A stretch of 64,000 nt of DNA from Hevea brasiliensis (Eukaryota; Streptophyta; Magnoliopsida; Malpighiales; Euphorbiaceae): contig NC_079510.1 of NCBI RefSeq assembly GCF_030052815.1, positions 52,170,725 through 52,234,724 of the forward strand, read 5' to 3'. The notes below the pieces were generated by a model, which saw only the letters and a list, made by a program, of their open reading frames with translations, was not told the origin of the DNA and made no database searches. The position numbers and the translations under genes were made by a program. Of this stretch, positions 11,204-23,135 are shown one piece after another (the first letter of the stretch is position 1; each line of letters opens with the position of its first letter).

Positions 11204-14200
11204 GGTACAGTAAACCAGTCAGAATGAGGTAGTGCTCTGGCCAGAGTCTACACGATGAGACAGCGAGAAGAAGCTGAGACTTCTGACATTATGGCCGGTG
11301 CATTCTCTATCTTTGATTAAGATGTATTTATACTATTTGATCCGAGCTCTACTCATTCGTATGTCAATGCTAGCATCGTTAGTTCCCTTGCTGTTCCGTG
11401 TGTTAAAATGGGTTTTGAAGTGCTAGTAACTAGTCCGTTAAGACAAAAGGTCAGGGTCAATAGAATGTATAGAGATTGTCCTTTAATTATCCAAGGACAT
11501 ATTTTTCTGTCAGATTTGATTGAAATGCCTTTTAGAGATTATGACATCATCTTGGGCATGAATTGGTTAGCCAGGCATCATGCCATGATTGATTGTAGAC
11601 TGAAGACTGTCACTTTTGGTCTCCCTCAGTATGGTAATGTGGTGATACATGGGGAGAGGCAGCTATTGCCATCAAACATCATTTCGGATGCACTAGCTAG
11701 AAAAATGATCAGAAAATGGTGTGAAGCATACTTGGCACATGTGATAGACACCCAAGTGGGGAGTCCAGCATTGAGAGACATCCCTACAGTATGTGACTTT
11801 CCAGATGTGTTCCCTGATGAGTTTCCAGAATTACCTGAGATTGATGTAATGCCTGGTGTGGGACCAATCTCCATAACACCATACAGAATGGCATCAGCAG
11901 AATTGAAAAAGTTGAGGGTGCAGTTGCAAGAGTTTCTTGATAAGGGCTTTATTCACCCTTGTGTGTCACCTTGGGGAGCACCAGTGTTATTTGTTAAGAA
12001 AAAAGATAACACTCTCCGCTTATGTATTGATTACCAGCAGTTGAATAAGGTGACAATAAAGAATAGATATCCATTGCCCCGCATTGATGACTTGTTTGAT
12101 CAGTTGAGGGGTGCAACTGTGTTCTCCAAAATTGACCTGAGATCGGGCTATTATCAGCTAAAGATACAAGAGCAGAGTATCCAAAAACTACTTTTAGAAC
12201 TCAATATGGCCATTATGAGTTCCTGGTCATACCATTCGGGTTGACTAATGCTCCAGCTGCATTTATGGATTTGATGAATACTATCTTCAAACCATGCTTA
12301 GATCAGTTTGTGGTGGTGTTTACTGATGACATCTTAGTGTATTCGAGGAGTGCAGAGGAGCATGATAGACATCTACGGATTGTACTACAGACTTTGAGGG
12401 AGAAACAACTATACGCCAAATTGTTGAAGTGTGAATTTTAACTAAAGGAAATATCCTTCTTGAGGCACATAATATCGACAGAACATAATATCGACAGAAG
12501 GCATTAAGGTAGATTCTAGCAAGATTGAAGCTATCCTTAATTGGAAGCCACCCAGGAATGTCACAGAAATTCACAGTTTTCTGGGTTTAGCTGGATACTA
12601 CTGCCGATTTGTGAAGGGTTTCTCTATGTTGGCTTCTCTACTAACCAAGTTGCTTCGGAAAGATGTGAAATTTCAGTGGACGGACAAATGCCAGCAGAGC
12701 TTTGATAAGTTGAAGAGATGTTTGACTGAAGCTACAGTCCTTACTTTACCTACACCGGGTAAAGAATACACAGTTTACAGCGACGCTTCTCATAATGGGT
12801 TGGGCTGTGTATTGATGCAAGATCAGAATGTCATTGCTTATGCATCACGCCAGCTGAAACCTCATGAGAGAAACTATTCGATGCATGACTTGGAGCTTGC
12901 AGCTATTGTATTTGCTTTTAAGATCTGGAGACACTACTTATATGGGGAAAAGTGCTACATCTACACAGATCATAAGAGTTTGAAGTATTTGGGTACTCAG
13001 AAGGAGTTGAACTTGAGGCAGAGGAGATGGTTAGAATTGATTAAAGACTATGATTGTCTGATAGACTATCATCCAGGGAAAGCAAATGTGGTGGCTAACG
13101 CCTTAAGTTGCAAGACTATGGTAAGTTTGAGAGTTTCTCCTTTGTCTATGGTACATGAGTTGAGAGCATTGCATGCCAGTTTAGAGATTAATGATGAGGG
13201 GCAGACAGTAGTTGCATGGCATGTACAGCCAGTGTTGGTTGATCAGATCAGAATGGCTACTCAGAATGATGAAATATATCAGAAACTACTGGAAGAAGTC
13301 CAGCAGGGCAAGAAAACCAAATTCTCCGTGAGAGATGATGGTTTACTGTTACACCAGGACAGAATCTGTGTTCCTAATGACATTGACTTGAGACAGATCA
13401 TTATGAAGGAAGCACATAAGTCTCCTTATGCTATACACCCTGGTGGCACTAAAATTTACAGAGGGCTAAAGGAGCATTACTGGTGGATGGGTATGAAAAG
13501 AGATGTAGCTAATTTTATCTCCAAATGCCTAACTTATCAGCAAGTGAAGGCAAAACATCAAGTACTAGCTGGTTTACTACATCCACTACCAGTACCTGAG
13601 TGGAAATGGGAACGGATAACTATGGATTTTGTGATGGGACTTCCAAGGACACAAAAGAGCTATGATGCAGTACGGGTCATAGTGGATAGATTAACTAAGT
13701 CTGCTCATTTTCTGCTAGTCCGGATGGACTATAGCTTAGAGAAATTGGCCAAATTGTATATAGATGAGATTGTAAGGCTACATAGAGTACCAGTATCAAT
13801 TGTATCTGACAGAGATCCTATGTTTACTTCTAGATTCTGAGGTAGTCTTCAGAGAGCCCTAGGAACTAGATTGAATTTCAGTACAACATTCCACCCACGG
13901 ACAGATGGCTCGTCTGAGAGGGTAATATAGATATTGGAGGATATGCTAAGGGCTTGTGTGATTGAGTTTAAGGATAGTTGGGATACACACTTGCCTTTGA
14001 CTAAGTTTGCTTACAACAACAGCTACCAATCAAGCATTGGGATGCCTCCATATGAAGCTCTGTATGACAGAAAGTGCAGAATTCCTTTGTGTTGGGATGA
14101 AGTGGGCGAAAGAAAGATGATTGGGCCAAAAATTATTCAGCAAACAGAAGAGAAAATTAGATTGATTAGAGATCGACTCAAGGCTGCATTAGATCGTCAA

Positions 14201-14665
14201 AAGTCCTATGTTGATCTAAAGGTTCGAGACATTGAGTATGCAGTGGTTGAGAAAGTATTCCTCAAGGTTTCCCTTTGGAAGAAAATTATGAGATTTGGCA
14301 GAAAGGGGAAACTGAGTCCATGTTTCATTGGACCATATGAGGTTCTGGACAGAGTGGGTCCCTTGGCAAACCGACTAGCACTACCTCCAAAGTTAGAGAA
14401 GATACATAATGTCTTCCATGTGTCTATGCTGAGGAGGTATAGATCAGACCCATCTCATGTAATACCCGTAGAAGAGATTGAGGTGAATCCAGACCTCACA
14501 TATGAGGAAAAACCCGTAGAGATCCTAGCATATGAGGTGAAGCAGTTAAGAAACAAGCAGATACCACTGGTGAAAGTGCTGTGAAACCATCACTCAGGCC
14601 AGGAGGCTACTTGGGAACGAGAAGAGGACATGAGGAAACAGCACCCACAGCTGTTCAGAGACTGA
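11204..14665 (+). pseudogene. Tekay-like pol: protease, RT, RNase H, integrase, chromodomain-like tail
   Basis: Protease carries [11 protein letters not shown] (about 11336-11368), where the family usually has an Asp-Ser/Pro-Gly core, so the Gly is lost. RT spans about 11830-12440 with FTDDILVYS near 12318; both catalytic Asp remain. RNase H follows (YSDAS at about 12775, [10 protein letters not shown] near 12964), then the integrase zinc finger (about 13436-13560, one Cys changed to Tyr) and core ([16 protein letters not shown]). A one-base deletion near 12180 shifts the frame and a 16-bp tandem duplication at 12468-12499 shifts it back. Stops at 12439, 13838, 13928 and 14582 mostly replace Trp or Gln. 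The last 80 residues, to the stop at 14663, resemble a chromodomain (a Trp-Glu pair in GQEATWE), which targets integration to heterochromatin in chromoviruses. Confidence 0.85.
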
Positions 14666-14678
14666 TATCAGGTAAAAT

Positions 14679-17600
14679 TGTAACACCTCTATTTGCATAG
14701 CCTAATATATTTCACTGTTCCGGTGATCGATGTCGGTCCAGACAAGTAAGGGGATTAGGACTGCATTTAAGACACTTAGAAAGACCCTGAATGAAAATAA
14801 ATATTGATTGCCAGATAGTTAAGTATAAATAAGAAAAACAGAGCATAAAAGGTTAAATGAGCGGAGGGTCACAGCAATGGGTGACCTTACCGGGAAGTGA
14901 CTGCGAGGTCAGTCCTAACCCTACCTTTAAACTGAAAAATGTGACGCTGCAGTCTTAAGGACTATTGCAAACCGAGTGGAAAAGAAAAAATCACAGAAAA
15001 GAGTTAATAAATATGTCAAATAATTAGGTCAGGGATCCGAAAGAAATACCGAATTATTTGCAAATCGGGTCAGACTGGCGAGGGGCAAATTGGTCAATTC
15101 ACCCCAAGAGGTGACTCCTGACCTAATCGTCCAATAAAATCGGAGAAATGAAATTTCAGAATAGAGAATGAAATTAAAGAAGAATGGAAAATTTAAAGGA
15201 AAAAGAAGAAAGAAAAGGAAAGGATTTATTACATCATCAAGGTTACCTCACTATGACATCATAATTCAATTTTTAATTAATGAAAATTTTTTACCAAGTC
15301 AAATACACTTAATAAAGACATAAAAATAAAAGAAAATCAAAAGAATTAATTCACCTTCTTCCTCACCAAAGGTGGCTGGCACCCCAAACTTCTCTCTCTC
15401 TCCATACTTTCCTCCATTAACAAGCTTTTTAAGCTTGAATAACTTGGTTTTGTCCCATAAATTCCAACCCTAAACCCTCAAAAACTCTTAATTCACCATA
15501 GAAAAGAAGATTGAAAGACTAAAAGAAGGAGAAATTGAGGAAAAGAAAGAACACATAAGAGATTAGTGATTAAACTTGAATTTTATTGTTTAATTTCCAT
15601 GTTTTAGTTAACTTAGAATTAGAGTGAAAATTCAAACAAAACCATTTTAGGGGACTAAATGAGATTTTCGGCTAGCATATAAGGAGATACAAATTTCTTT
15701 AATTTGATGAAACTGAAGTATTAATTAGGTTGAATTAAGTATGTAGATTAAGGAAATACACTTTAATTTTATGAGTTGAATAGATTATGTAAATTAGGGT
15801 TCTTGAATGCTTAAATTGGGAGAAAAATTATAGGAAATGGTCAATTGATGCAATTGACCCTAATTGAGGTTAAAAATGGTCAATTGGGACCAATTGTGAT
15901 GTGTTGGAATGAGTGGAAACAAAATACAATTCAAATTTGTTAGTGGTCCCAATCTAGTAGTTTGACCTAAGTCTCTTTCAAGGACCAAAAATGAAATTTT
16001 GGCAACCCAATTGGTATGAGACCAATTGAGAATGAAAATAGACACATAATGACACATTTTTCATTTAGAAATCATACCCAGAAAATGACATTTAGATAGT
16101 GAACAATTAGGTAAAACCCAGATATTGTGCACTGTCACTATACCAAAATGACCAAATAAACAGTATTTGTTAATTTCGCCATAACTTGGTCTAGAAAGGT
16201 CAAAATGACCTGATTTTTGTGGCATTGGAAAGGTATGACATAGCACTACAATTTTTATGAAGAACACCAACTCAAATTCTGCTCGTAACTAAGTGAAATT
16301 GTCACCCAAAGTTAGTGGTCTAAAACTGTCAGAACCAATTAGGTACCTAGAAATTCTGGATAACACCAATCCGGCCAGCCTTAGAAAAATGACTATATCT
16401 TGGGCTATAAAACTCCAAATGGAGTGATTCAAAAATTGAATTAAAGAAAGACAATAAGGAACAACTTTGATGAAGAAAACTTAGCCAAATTTCCACAATA
16501 GCCATACCAATGGAATAGTGCAAAACGGGGGACCAAAACTAAAAAATTGAGAATCCTCTTAGGAGATCTAAAAATTGAAAGGGCAACCAAAACCAACAAA
16601 TTAGGCACCCAAAATGTGGTATGTGGGTGTAATTGGAATTCACATACTTATTAGGCATGAGAAAGTCAATATTTTGATTTAAATAGTGTCATGAATAGTA
16701 ACCCCGAAATGTAAATTTTTAAGAACATGATTTTAAGCATATTAAGATTAGAATTAAGTAGACATAAATTTATTTATTGGATTTATTATAAGTTGTGATA
16801 CTGAAACACTACAAATTATGTGTTTCAGTTGAGAAGAATACAGAGAAAGGAAAGAAAACATCGAGTCAAGGCCTAGAGGCGACTCGCACGAGGTTTGTGC
16901 ACAATATAGAAATTTCTATAAATTTTCTTCTACAAATTGTTTTAAATGAATTGTGATATTAAATTGTGAATTATTTATATTGAAATTATTATTGAAAAGA
17001 ACAATATGCTTTTAATCTAAACTGTTAGAAAAATAAATTGTGTGTTTGAATTGCAAAGTAATGTTTAGAAAATTGTTAAGATAGTTTTGAAACCACAGTG
17101 TCATTACCACATATCTGAATGCCTTACTAGCTTGACTAGTGGGAGAAATTAGTTTTGTATTCCCTCTCTGATTGAAGTGTTAAGGTGTGTGCCAGTAGAG
17201 AAAGAAATTTAAATGGGTAACCATAGATTTGAGCTAGCTAACATTGGTATTCCTCATAAGCCTCTAGCTATTGAGATGAACAATATATTAATGGCATGAT
17301 ATAACTATGTGTTTTTATAAAAATTTGTTTTGTGACTTCTGAAGTGAAAAATTATTTAACTAAAATTTTAAATTGTATTTTGTATCTATGTACCATTTTC
17401 AGTACCACATTTGTATAAGTGTGATTTAATTTATGCATAAATTAGTATTTTTAGTATGTTGTACACCACTGAGTCATTTTACACAGCGATGGCTTTTTTA
17501 TTGCTATCACAGGTAGAGAGACTAGTAGAGCAGTTGAGTGAGCTGCTGAGGACTATAGCACTGCCTTTGAGATTTTATCAGGTATAACATTATACCCTTA

Positions 17601-18167
17601 TTGTACATATTTATTTTAATGTATATGACTGTATGTACATGTTGTAAATTAGTCTTGAGCAGTTGTACAGAACTTGTAATAATATTATTTTGGATTTTCT
17701 GATGTAAATTTAGACCGATGAATGTAAATTAATTTTTCTTTAATGGAATGTGAATGAAATTCTTTAGTATTAGTTTTGAAAATAATTGAGTTGAGAATTG
17801 ACTTGAATTGTGGAGTTGAGAAAAATTATGTTGATTTTAGTTGTGATGGTGGTTGATTTTGATGAAGTGAAATATAGGAAGTGCTTTTCTACAGGTCAAA
17901 AATTTTGGTTTTTCTCAATTACAGCCGGCACTCTGCCAAAATTTTACAAAATTTGCGAAAAAAAATGGTCAAAAATTTTACCTAACTTTTAAACTTCAAT
18001 TAAACATTTTTAATACCTACTAGAAATGCTCACCACCTTCAAAAAGTAAGAAAATTATTTTAAAATTCCTTATAGTGTATTTAATGGGTTATTGGTAGGT
18101 AAAGTTCGGTAATTCATTAGGTGTACTACGAAACCACGTTATGCCTTACAGAGGGTAACGTGTGACA
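14679..18167 (+). repeat. 3' LTR of the Tekay-like element
   Basis: 3489 bp, from TGTAACACCTC to GTGTGACA, aligned throughout with the 5' LTR. Differences are most frequent in the first 70 bp (about a dozen by eye) and sparser later. Indels such as a lost AGAAAGAAGG segment near 15530 balance so that the total length is the same. The short tract CAGGTAAAAT just upstream is a weak polypurine tract. Confidence 0.88.
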
Positions 18168-19936
18168 AGTAAGCCGAACCAGTGACACTTATGACAAGCA
18201 CATAGAGTTCACTCTTGTCAATGCATTGTGATATATCATATCAGTGCATATAATCTTTAGATCTGAGATAACACAGTTATCTTGTATATAGGTTGTTTGA
18301 GTTTGATACTACTTTCATACTTGTACTGTGTATGGGTATATGGGCATGTGTTGGCTCCTACTAGTTATATATGGAGATAGGTGTTGATCAAGATGGAATT
18401 CGTTACCCTAAGTAAATAAGGATAAAATCTTATGTTCATTTAATTGTTCTTGATGTTTCAAGTTCCTGGTCAGGACAGACAAATTTAGTTAGAAAAGAGT
18501 TTCTAATAAGAAAATCTAATTAATCAACAACTGGAATTAAAAGAGAACATAATGTTCATAGCAAATGAGGTTTGACATTAACCATGACTCCAGCTCGAAT
18601 TGAGATTTTGTGACGGAGAGATTCTAGTGCATGGTAACATATGATTAAAGGGTCATTTAAGATATTCCTTATTACTGATTGAGTGGCCATGATATACTAT
18701 GCTAGGTGTCAACCATGGTCTATGAGATGCCTGAAATGATTTAGAGAAATCATTTACGGTAAGAAAAAATTCTAATGATATTAAGAGTTAATATCATTTC
18801 TCATTGCCAATAATTAATGAGCCTAGTAAGTCACACATCTACACAAGCTAATCACCATTTAAAATGTGATTTAATTGATTAATTAAAGAGTTTAATTAAT
18901 AAATTAAAGAGGTTTGGTTTGTAATAAGATTACAAAGTCCCTAGGATGACTTGAAATCAAATCTAGGTTATTTGATGTATAATATAAATAAAATTTATAT
19001 TTAATTTGATTAAATATGAATTTAATTATGAGAAATTAATTAATGGAGATTAATTAATTAATTAATTTATATTTGATATAAATTGATTTAAAGAGGAGAA
19101 ATTATAATTTTGGGTTGAGAACTCAAATTAAAAAGTAAGGGCAAATTGGTCTTTTCACATGGTGACATGTGGTATCATGAGATGGTGACACGTGGCACCA
19201 TATGATCTTGCCACTTGTCTTCCTATGATGGAAGACCACATGTCATGATTTAAATGGAGCTTGACACTTGGCTTCATAGGATTAAATCAAACAATAACAA
19301 GATGGGATCTTGTGATAACATCCACCTAGGGAGTTAGTGAGGGTTTGACCTAAGTATATAAAGAAAAGTAATAAAGAAAAAATCACTCTTCTCTTTTTCT
19401 CTCAAGTTGCCATCACTTTTGGTGTCTCCTTCTCCTCTTCAATTTCTCAATTGATTTAAGGGAAAAAACTTTGATTTCTCTTGAATTAAAATTATTAGAA
19501 AGTGTTTCTAACTCCTAATACATTCATTCAACCTTCACAAAGTATAAACTCTATCTCAAAATTGGTTGACAAGGCTTGAAAAGCCAATCTAGGGGCTGCC
19601 ATTGCAACTTTGGTGTATGCTTGTGGTGGACAAACTAAAGGGACAACATTTTGGGTCCTAAGAACATCCTAAGAGTCGGATTTATATCAATTGTGCATCA
19701 AGAGGTTAGTACCTAAGAATCCCTCTTTTAGTTAGGGCTTAATTGAATTAAATGTTAATTCATAAGCTTTAATGGCAAATGAAATTTTAATGCATGCTAA
19801 AATATGTTTTGGTATGCAATTGGGCATTGAAAATTGATTAAGATCATAAGACACTTGGTATGGTGCATGTAACCTTAGAAATAATTTTTGAAATTCAAGG
19901 TTCTAATGCCCTTTAATCCACACTTCCACTCCTTCA
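18168..19936 (+). repeat. Copia 3' LTR, second part
   Basis: Sequence continues the interrupted copia LTR after the pentamer AGTAA. A TATA box (TATATAAAG, 19355-19363) precedes a pyrimidine-rich stretch (19380-19440), as expected for the LTR promoter and transcript start. The right end is set near 19936 because the next bases match the interior of another LTR family; the exact base is uncertain. The whole LTR would be about 2.1 kb. Confidence 0.65.
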
Positions 19937-21575
19937 ACCCCACCATTTTCAGATGCCCCGGACACGTTCCAAGCGTCAGATTTGGCATAGGTAAACCCGA
20001 ACTCTGAGTTTCTTCAATTTTATAGTGCTGGGTTTAGAATAAAATTCTATAAAATATTCGTGGGTAGTTAAAAAATTATAATTCCTTTTGCGTTAGCTCT
20101 ATAATATTGCTAAGGACCGCATGACAAAATTTTAGATTTTTTAGAGCTAGCTAGAATGACTTTTGAAAAATATCCATTTTAAACCTTATAAGTGAATTGT
20201 TAAATTATGTGAGATTTGCCTGAGTTAGAGGGCCCAGGAGGGGCCATGTGTTGTGGTTGAGATGATATGTGGCTTTAAAAGTGTGATTTGAACTACTTTG
20301 CAAGTTAGGTAGGTCCTAGGAATAGAGGAAATTCTACCGGATTTTCAGCACGACTTAGGGTGTCTTTGATCCTTTTTAAGCTTGTATTGAGTCAATGGTA
20401 TTAAATAATTGTAATGAAATTGTCAGGTGAGCTAGGACAGCCTTCCTCCTCTGCCCAGCCACTATAGTGACCTTGATTTACGTCTGTGAGTAAAATATTA
20501 ATTTTAATTATAATTTCAATATTATTATATGTTCAAGCATACCCATGCATCACTTATAAATATGTATCTATGTAGTTAACCACTAGGCATGTTTTATATT
20601 GCATTCTTAATTGATGAAGTGCCATGGATGTTATTTGTGGTAATTTGGAGCAGTGTGCGTGCATTGGTGTGCGTATGGTGTGTGGCATTAGATATGGATA
20701 GGATGGGTAGACGCGGCTTGAGAGACACTCGCTGGGACCCAATCCTTTATGGATAAGTTGGGGTAGGCACGGCTCAAGATGATCTCACTAGCCTCCGCAT
20801 TTAGTTTATTAAGCGAAAGTCCGACTTGAGAGACACTCGCTGATAAAGGTTAGATTAAGAGAGCTATATAAGGGATCAGCTCTCATATATGTACTATTTG
20901 AACATTATTGGGTGTGTGAGTGCTCCAAATTGCCTATTTACTGTTATGATGTGATATGTATGAAAATTTTGATGGTGTTGCATTCCACTCCTTAGGATGC
21001 ATTAGCTTTAGGTAGCTATAGAAATTGTAGTTAAAATTAGTATTTTACTCTCTGAGTCGAACGCTCACTCCTGTTCACCTTATTTTCCCAGGCTACAGGA
21101 GGATTACTTATTGTGACTAACCTGCTCCTCTTCTTTGCAGGTCAATTAGTAATATCTAATGTATTTTGTACAATTTAGCTAAAATTTTAGACTCCGCATG
21201 TGTTAAGAGTATTTTAATTAATTTGGGGACTGTAATATAATATTATGTTGAATTTGTAAGAATATTAAATGCATGCATGACTGGATTGGATGATGGAGCT
21301 GAGCTCCCATTAGATTTTATGATATTTTGAGTATGTAGAGGGTGAGCTGAGCTCCCCAAATGATTATATATTGTGCTTACAGGTCGGACAAGTCAAAAAC
21401 TCCTCGTTGTATGGTTTATGTTATAGTCGGACTCTGTCCGATTGAATTTTTGAAATTGGGCTGAAAATGGGCCTTAGGATTGGGTTAAGGAATAGTTAGG
21501 CTTACTACGGGCCTCGGGGGCTTTAGGTTGGCCCAGGTTCTAGTGCCGGTCCAGCCTATAGATTGGGTCGTGACA
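19937..21575 (+). repeat. Gypsy LTR copy A, 5'-truncated
   Basis: Matches, in reverse orientation, the solo LTRs at 32544, 47998 and 56622. Shared marks are the words CCATTTTC.GATGCC near the left end, GGTAAACCCGAAC, the paired GGAGCTGAGCTCC palindromes (about 21294 and 21346) and the terminus GGGTCGTGACA at 21575. The first third of the LTR is missing on the left where the copia element ends. The right flank is Athila-like gag, so this LTR inserted into that older element. Confidence 0.8.
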
Positions 21576-22331
21576 AAGGATTCCCCATCTGTTAGTTTCC
21601 ATAATTACCAACATATGCAGCTTACTCTCCATATTCTACTCCACAGCTCATTGTTCCTTCTGCACAAGCAATCTGTTGTGAACTTCTAGATGATGATGAT
21701 GAACTGACCAACATACGTAAATCTTCCATCTTCTTTTCCAAAACATTTGTAAGCGCATCAAACTTTGAATTAATCATGTTGAATGGATCAAGGTCATACA
21801 TTCCAGCAGCTTGCCTCTTTTGAGTTGGAGCTGGTCCTCTTAGACTCCTCCAAATATGAGTATTCTTTACAATTTTCTCTAACAGCTCATAAGCTTCATA
21901 TTCTTGCTTCATAATAAATTTTCCTCCTATTTGAGTATCAATAATCCCTCTAATTGCAGGAGTAACATTGGTGTAAAAATTTGGTTTATTATCCATTTTG
22001 GAATAGCATGATGTGGGCATTATCTCTCTAACTCCTTCCATCTCATCCATGATTTATAGAGAGTTTCATCTTCTCTTGGTTTGAAAGCTGTCATTTGATT
22101 CCTCAATTCTTAAGTTTTTCCAGATGGAAAATATTATACAAGAAATGCATCAGTGAGTTGCTCCCAATTTATAATAGAATTGTGAGGTAGAGAGTCAAGC
22201 CAATCTAGTGCTCTATCCTTCAAAGAGAATGGGAATAGCTTCAATCTTGCTGCATCATCAGATACTCCAAGTTGTTTTTGCATATCACAAATCATAGCAA
22301 ACTTCTTAATATGTGTGTGTGGATTTTCTTA
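21576..22331 (-). pseudogene. Athila-like Ty3/gypsy gag fragment
   Basis: Reading on the minus strand from 22331, a translation with a few breaks gives the family's conserved run: ENPHTHIKKF, then DDAARLKLFPFSLKDRA, W..LP, and from the Met at 22050 an open stretch of 142 residues containing NEAYELLE-like EAYELLEKIVKN and the 'AAGMYDLDPF' motif. This is the gag of Athila-type plant elements. Stops interrupt it near 22052, 22107 and 21619. It is cut on its 3' side by LTR copy A (21575) and on its 5' side at about 22332, where sequence jumps to an LTR piece. It is non-functional. Confidence 0.7.
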
Positions 22332-22334
22332 AGT

Positions 22335-22924
22335 AGATTACATAAGTTATGCAGCCAGTTATGCAGTTTTCGATAGATTTGGGTGCTCTTTCTGTGATGC
22401 TGCATAAGTGGAGAGTGAGACTGCATAAGTTATGCGGCAAGTCATGCAAGTTTCAACCAAAGTAGTTGTCCCTTCAGTGAAGCTGCATAAGCAGGCCGTG
22501 AAACTGCATAAGTTATGCGACAAGTTATGCAGGATTTCGTAAAGCTGCATCAGTGGGGAGTGAATCTGCATAAGTCATGTAGTAACTTATGTAGGTTTGC
22601 AAATTGTTTCCTCTTCCTGTGCAAAATTACACAACTTGTGCAACAGGTTATGCAGACTTTGGCAATTTTATATTCTTCAACCTTCGAAGCTTTATTTTGA
22701 CAATTTTTGCTATGGGAATCACTCTTCATTAGCACAATTTCTTTTTAGTTCCTCAAAAATACCATTTTACCTACAAAACAAAGCAAAATTACAAATTAAC
22801 CCAAAAAAATTGAAAATTATGGAAAATGATCTAAATAACTAATAAAATTAGCTAAAAGTAACAAACAAATAAATGAAATTGCCATGAAATTTAACCTAAA
22901 TGATTATGTAAAAAGCATGTATCA
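22335..22924 (-). repeat. LTR remnant of the Athila-like element with TGCATAAGTTATGCA array
   Basis: On the minus strand the sequence begins TGATACATGC at 22924, the typical start of Athila/Tat-type LTRs, and lies upstream of the gag fragment in the same orientation. It is therefore probably the first part of this element's 5' LTR, fused to mid-gag by a deletion of the rest of the LTR and leader. The part 22349-22660 holds a degenerate array of CTGCATAAGTTATGC words at about 22349, 22421, 22504 and 22566 (spacing 72, 83, 62). Confidence 0.6.
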
Positions 22925-23135
22925 TTAATTCTTTTTATAAAAATTGATAATTTTTTAAATTATGAAAGTTGCGATTTTTTTTAAAAACATTTTTCAATTT
23001 TAATTAATTCTTTTTAAAAATTTTATTTTGAATTACAATAAAAAAAAATATTTTTCATATATTATAATAAGAATAAATTTTAATAATTAAGTAAAAAAAG
23101 CCATAAAAGAAAAAAAAAGCCATCAAAATTAAGAT
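22925..23135 (+). repeat. Dispersed copy of the ~275-bp AT-rich repeat
   Basis: Contains the ordered words ATTATGAAAGTTGCGATTTT, AATTAATTCTTTTTAAAA, TTTATTTTGAATTACAATAA and AATTTTAATAATTAAGTAAA, then 'gccataaaa'. The same words occur in the same order in each unit of the array at 51541-52450. Confidence 0.6.

Larger units (their letters stand above)
6341..18167 (+). mobile_element. Complete Tekay-like Ty3/gypsy chromovirus
   Basis: An 11,827-bp element with two LTRs of 3489 bp each, primer binding site, gag, protease, reverse transcriptase, RNase H, integrase and a chromodomain-like tail, in that order. It sits inside a copia 3' LTR. The flanking pentamers are AGTAG (6336-6340) and AGTAA (18168-18172), a target-site duplication with one mismatch. 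The LTRs differ by several percent by eye, with indels, so it is not recent. Gag-pol has many stops and one pair of compensating frameshifts. The clade call rests on the LTR start TGTAACACC, the integrase and the C-terminal tail; Tekay/Del is the best fit. Confidence 0.88.
2142..19936 (+). mobile_element. 5'-truncated Ty1/copia retrotransposon, split by a nested gypsy element
   Basis: The internal region (2142-5983) keeps gag, protease, integrase, reverse transcriptase and RNase H in that order, the copia order. The 5' LTR, primer binding site and start of gag are absent: coding similarity starts directly next to the inverted gypsy LTR scrap. The 3' LTR begins at about 5984, stops at 6340 where an 11.8-kb gypsy element is inserted, resumes at 18168 and ends near 19936. 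It is the host of the Tekay-like insertion and is therefore older. It abuts the truncated gypsy LTR at 19937, probably the sequence it inserted into. Confidence 0.8.

Noticed and set aside
22349..22660. Repeated TGCATAAGTTATGC words considered as an array of separate insertion footprints
   Set aside because: Spacing and intervening sequence fit degenerate internal duplication of an LTR better than independent events.
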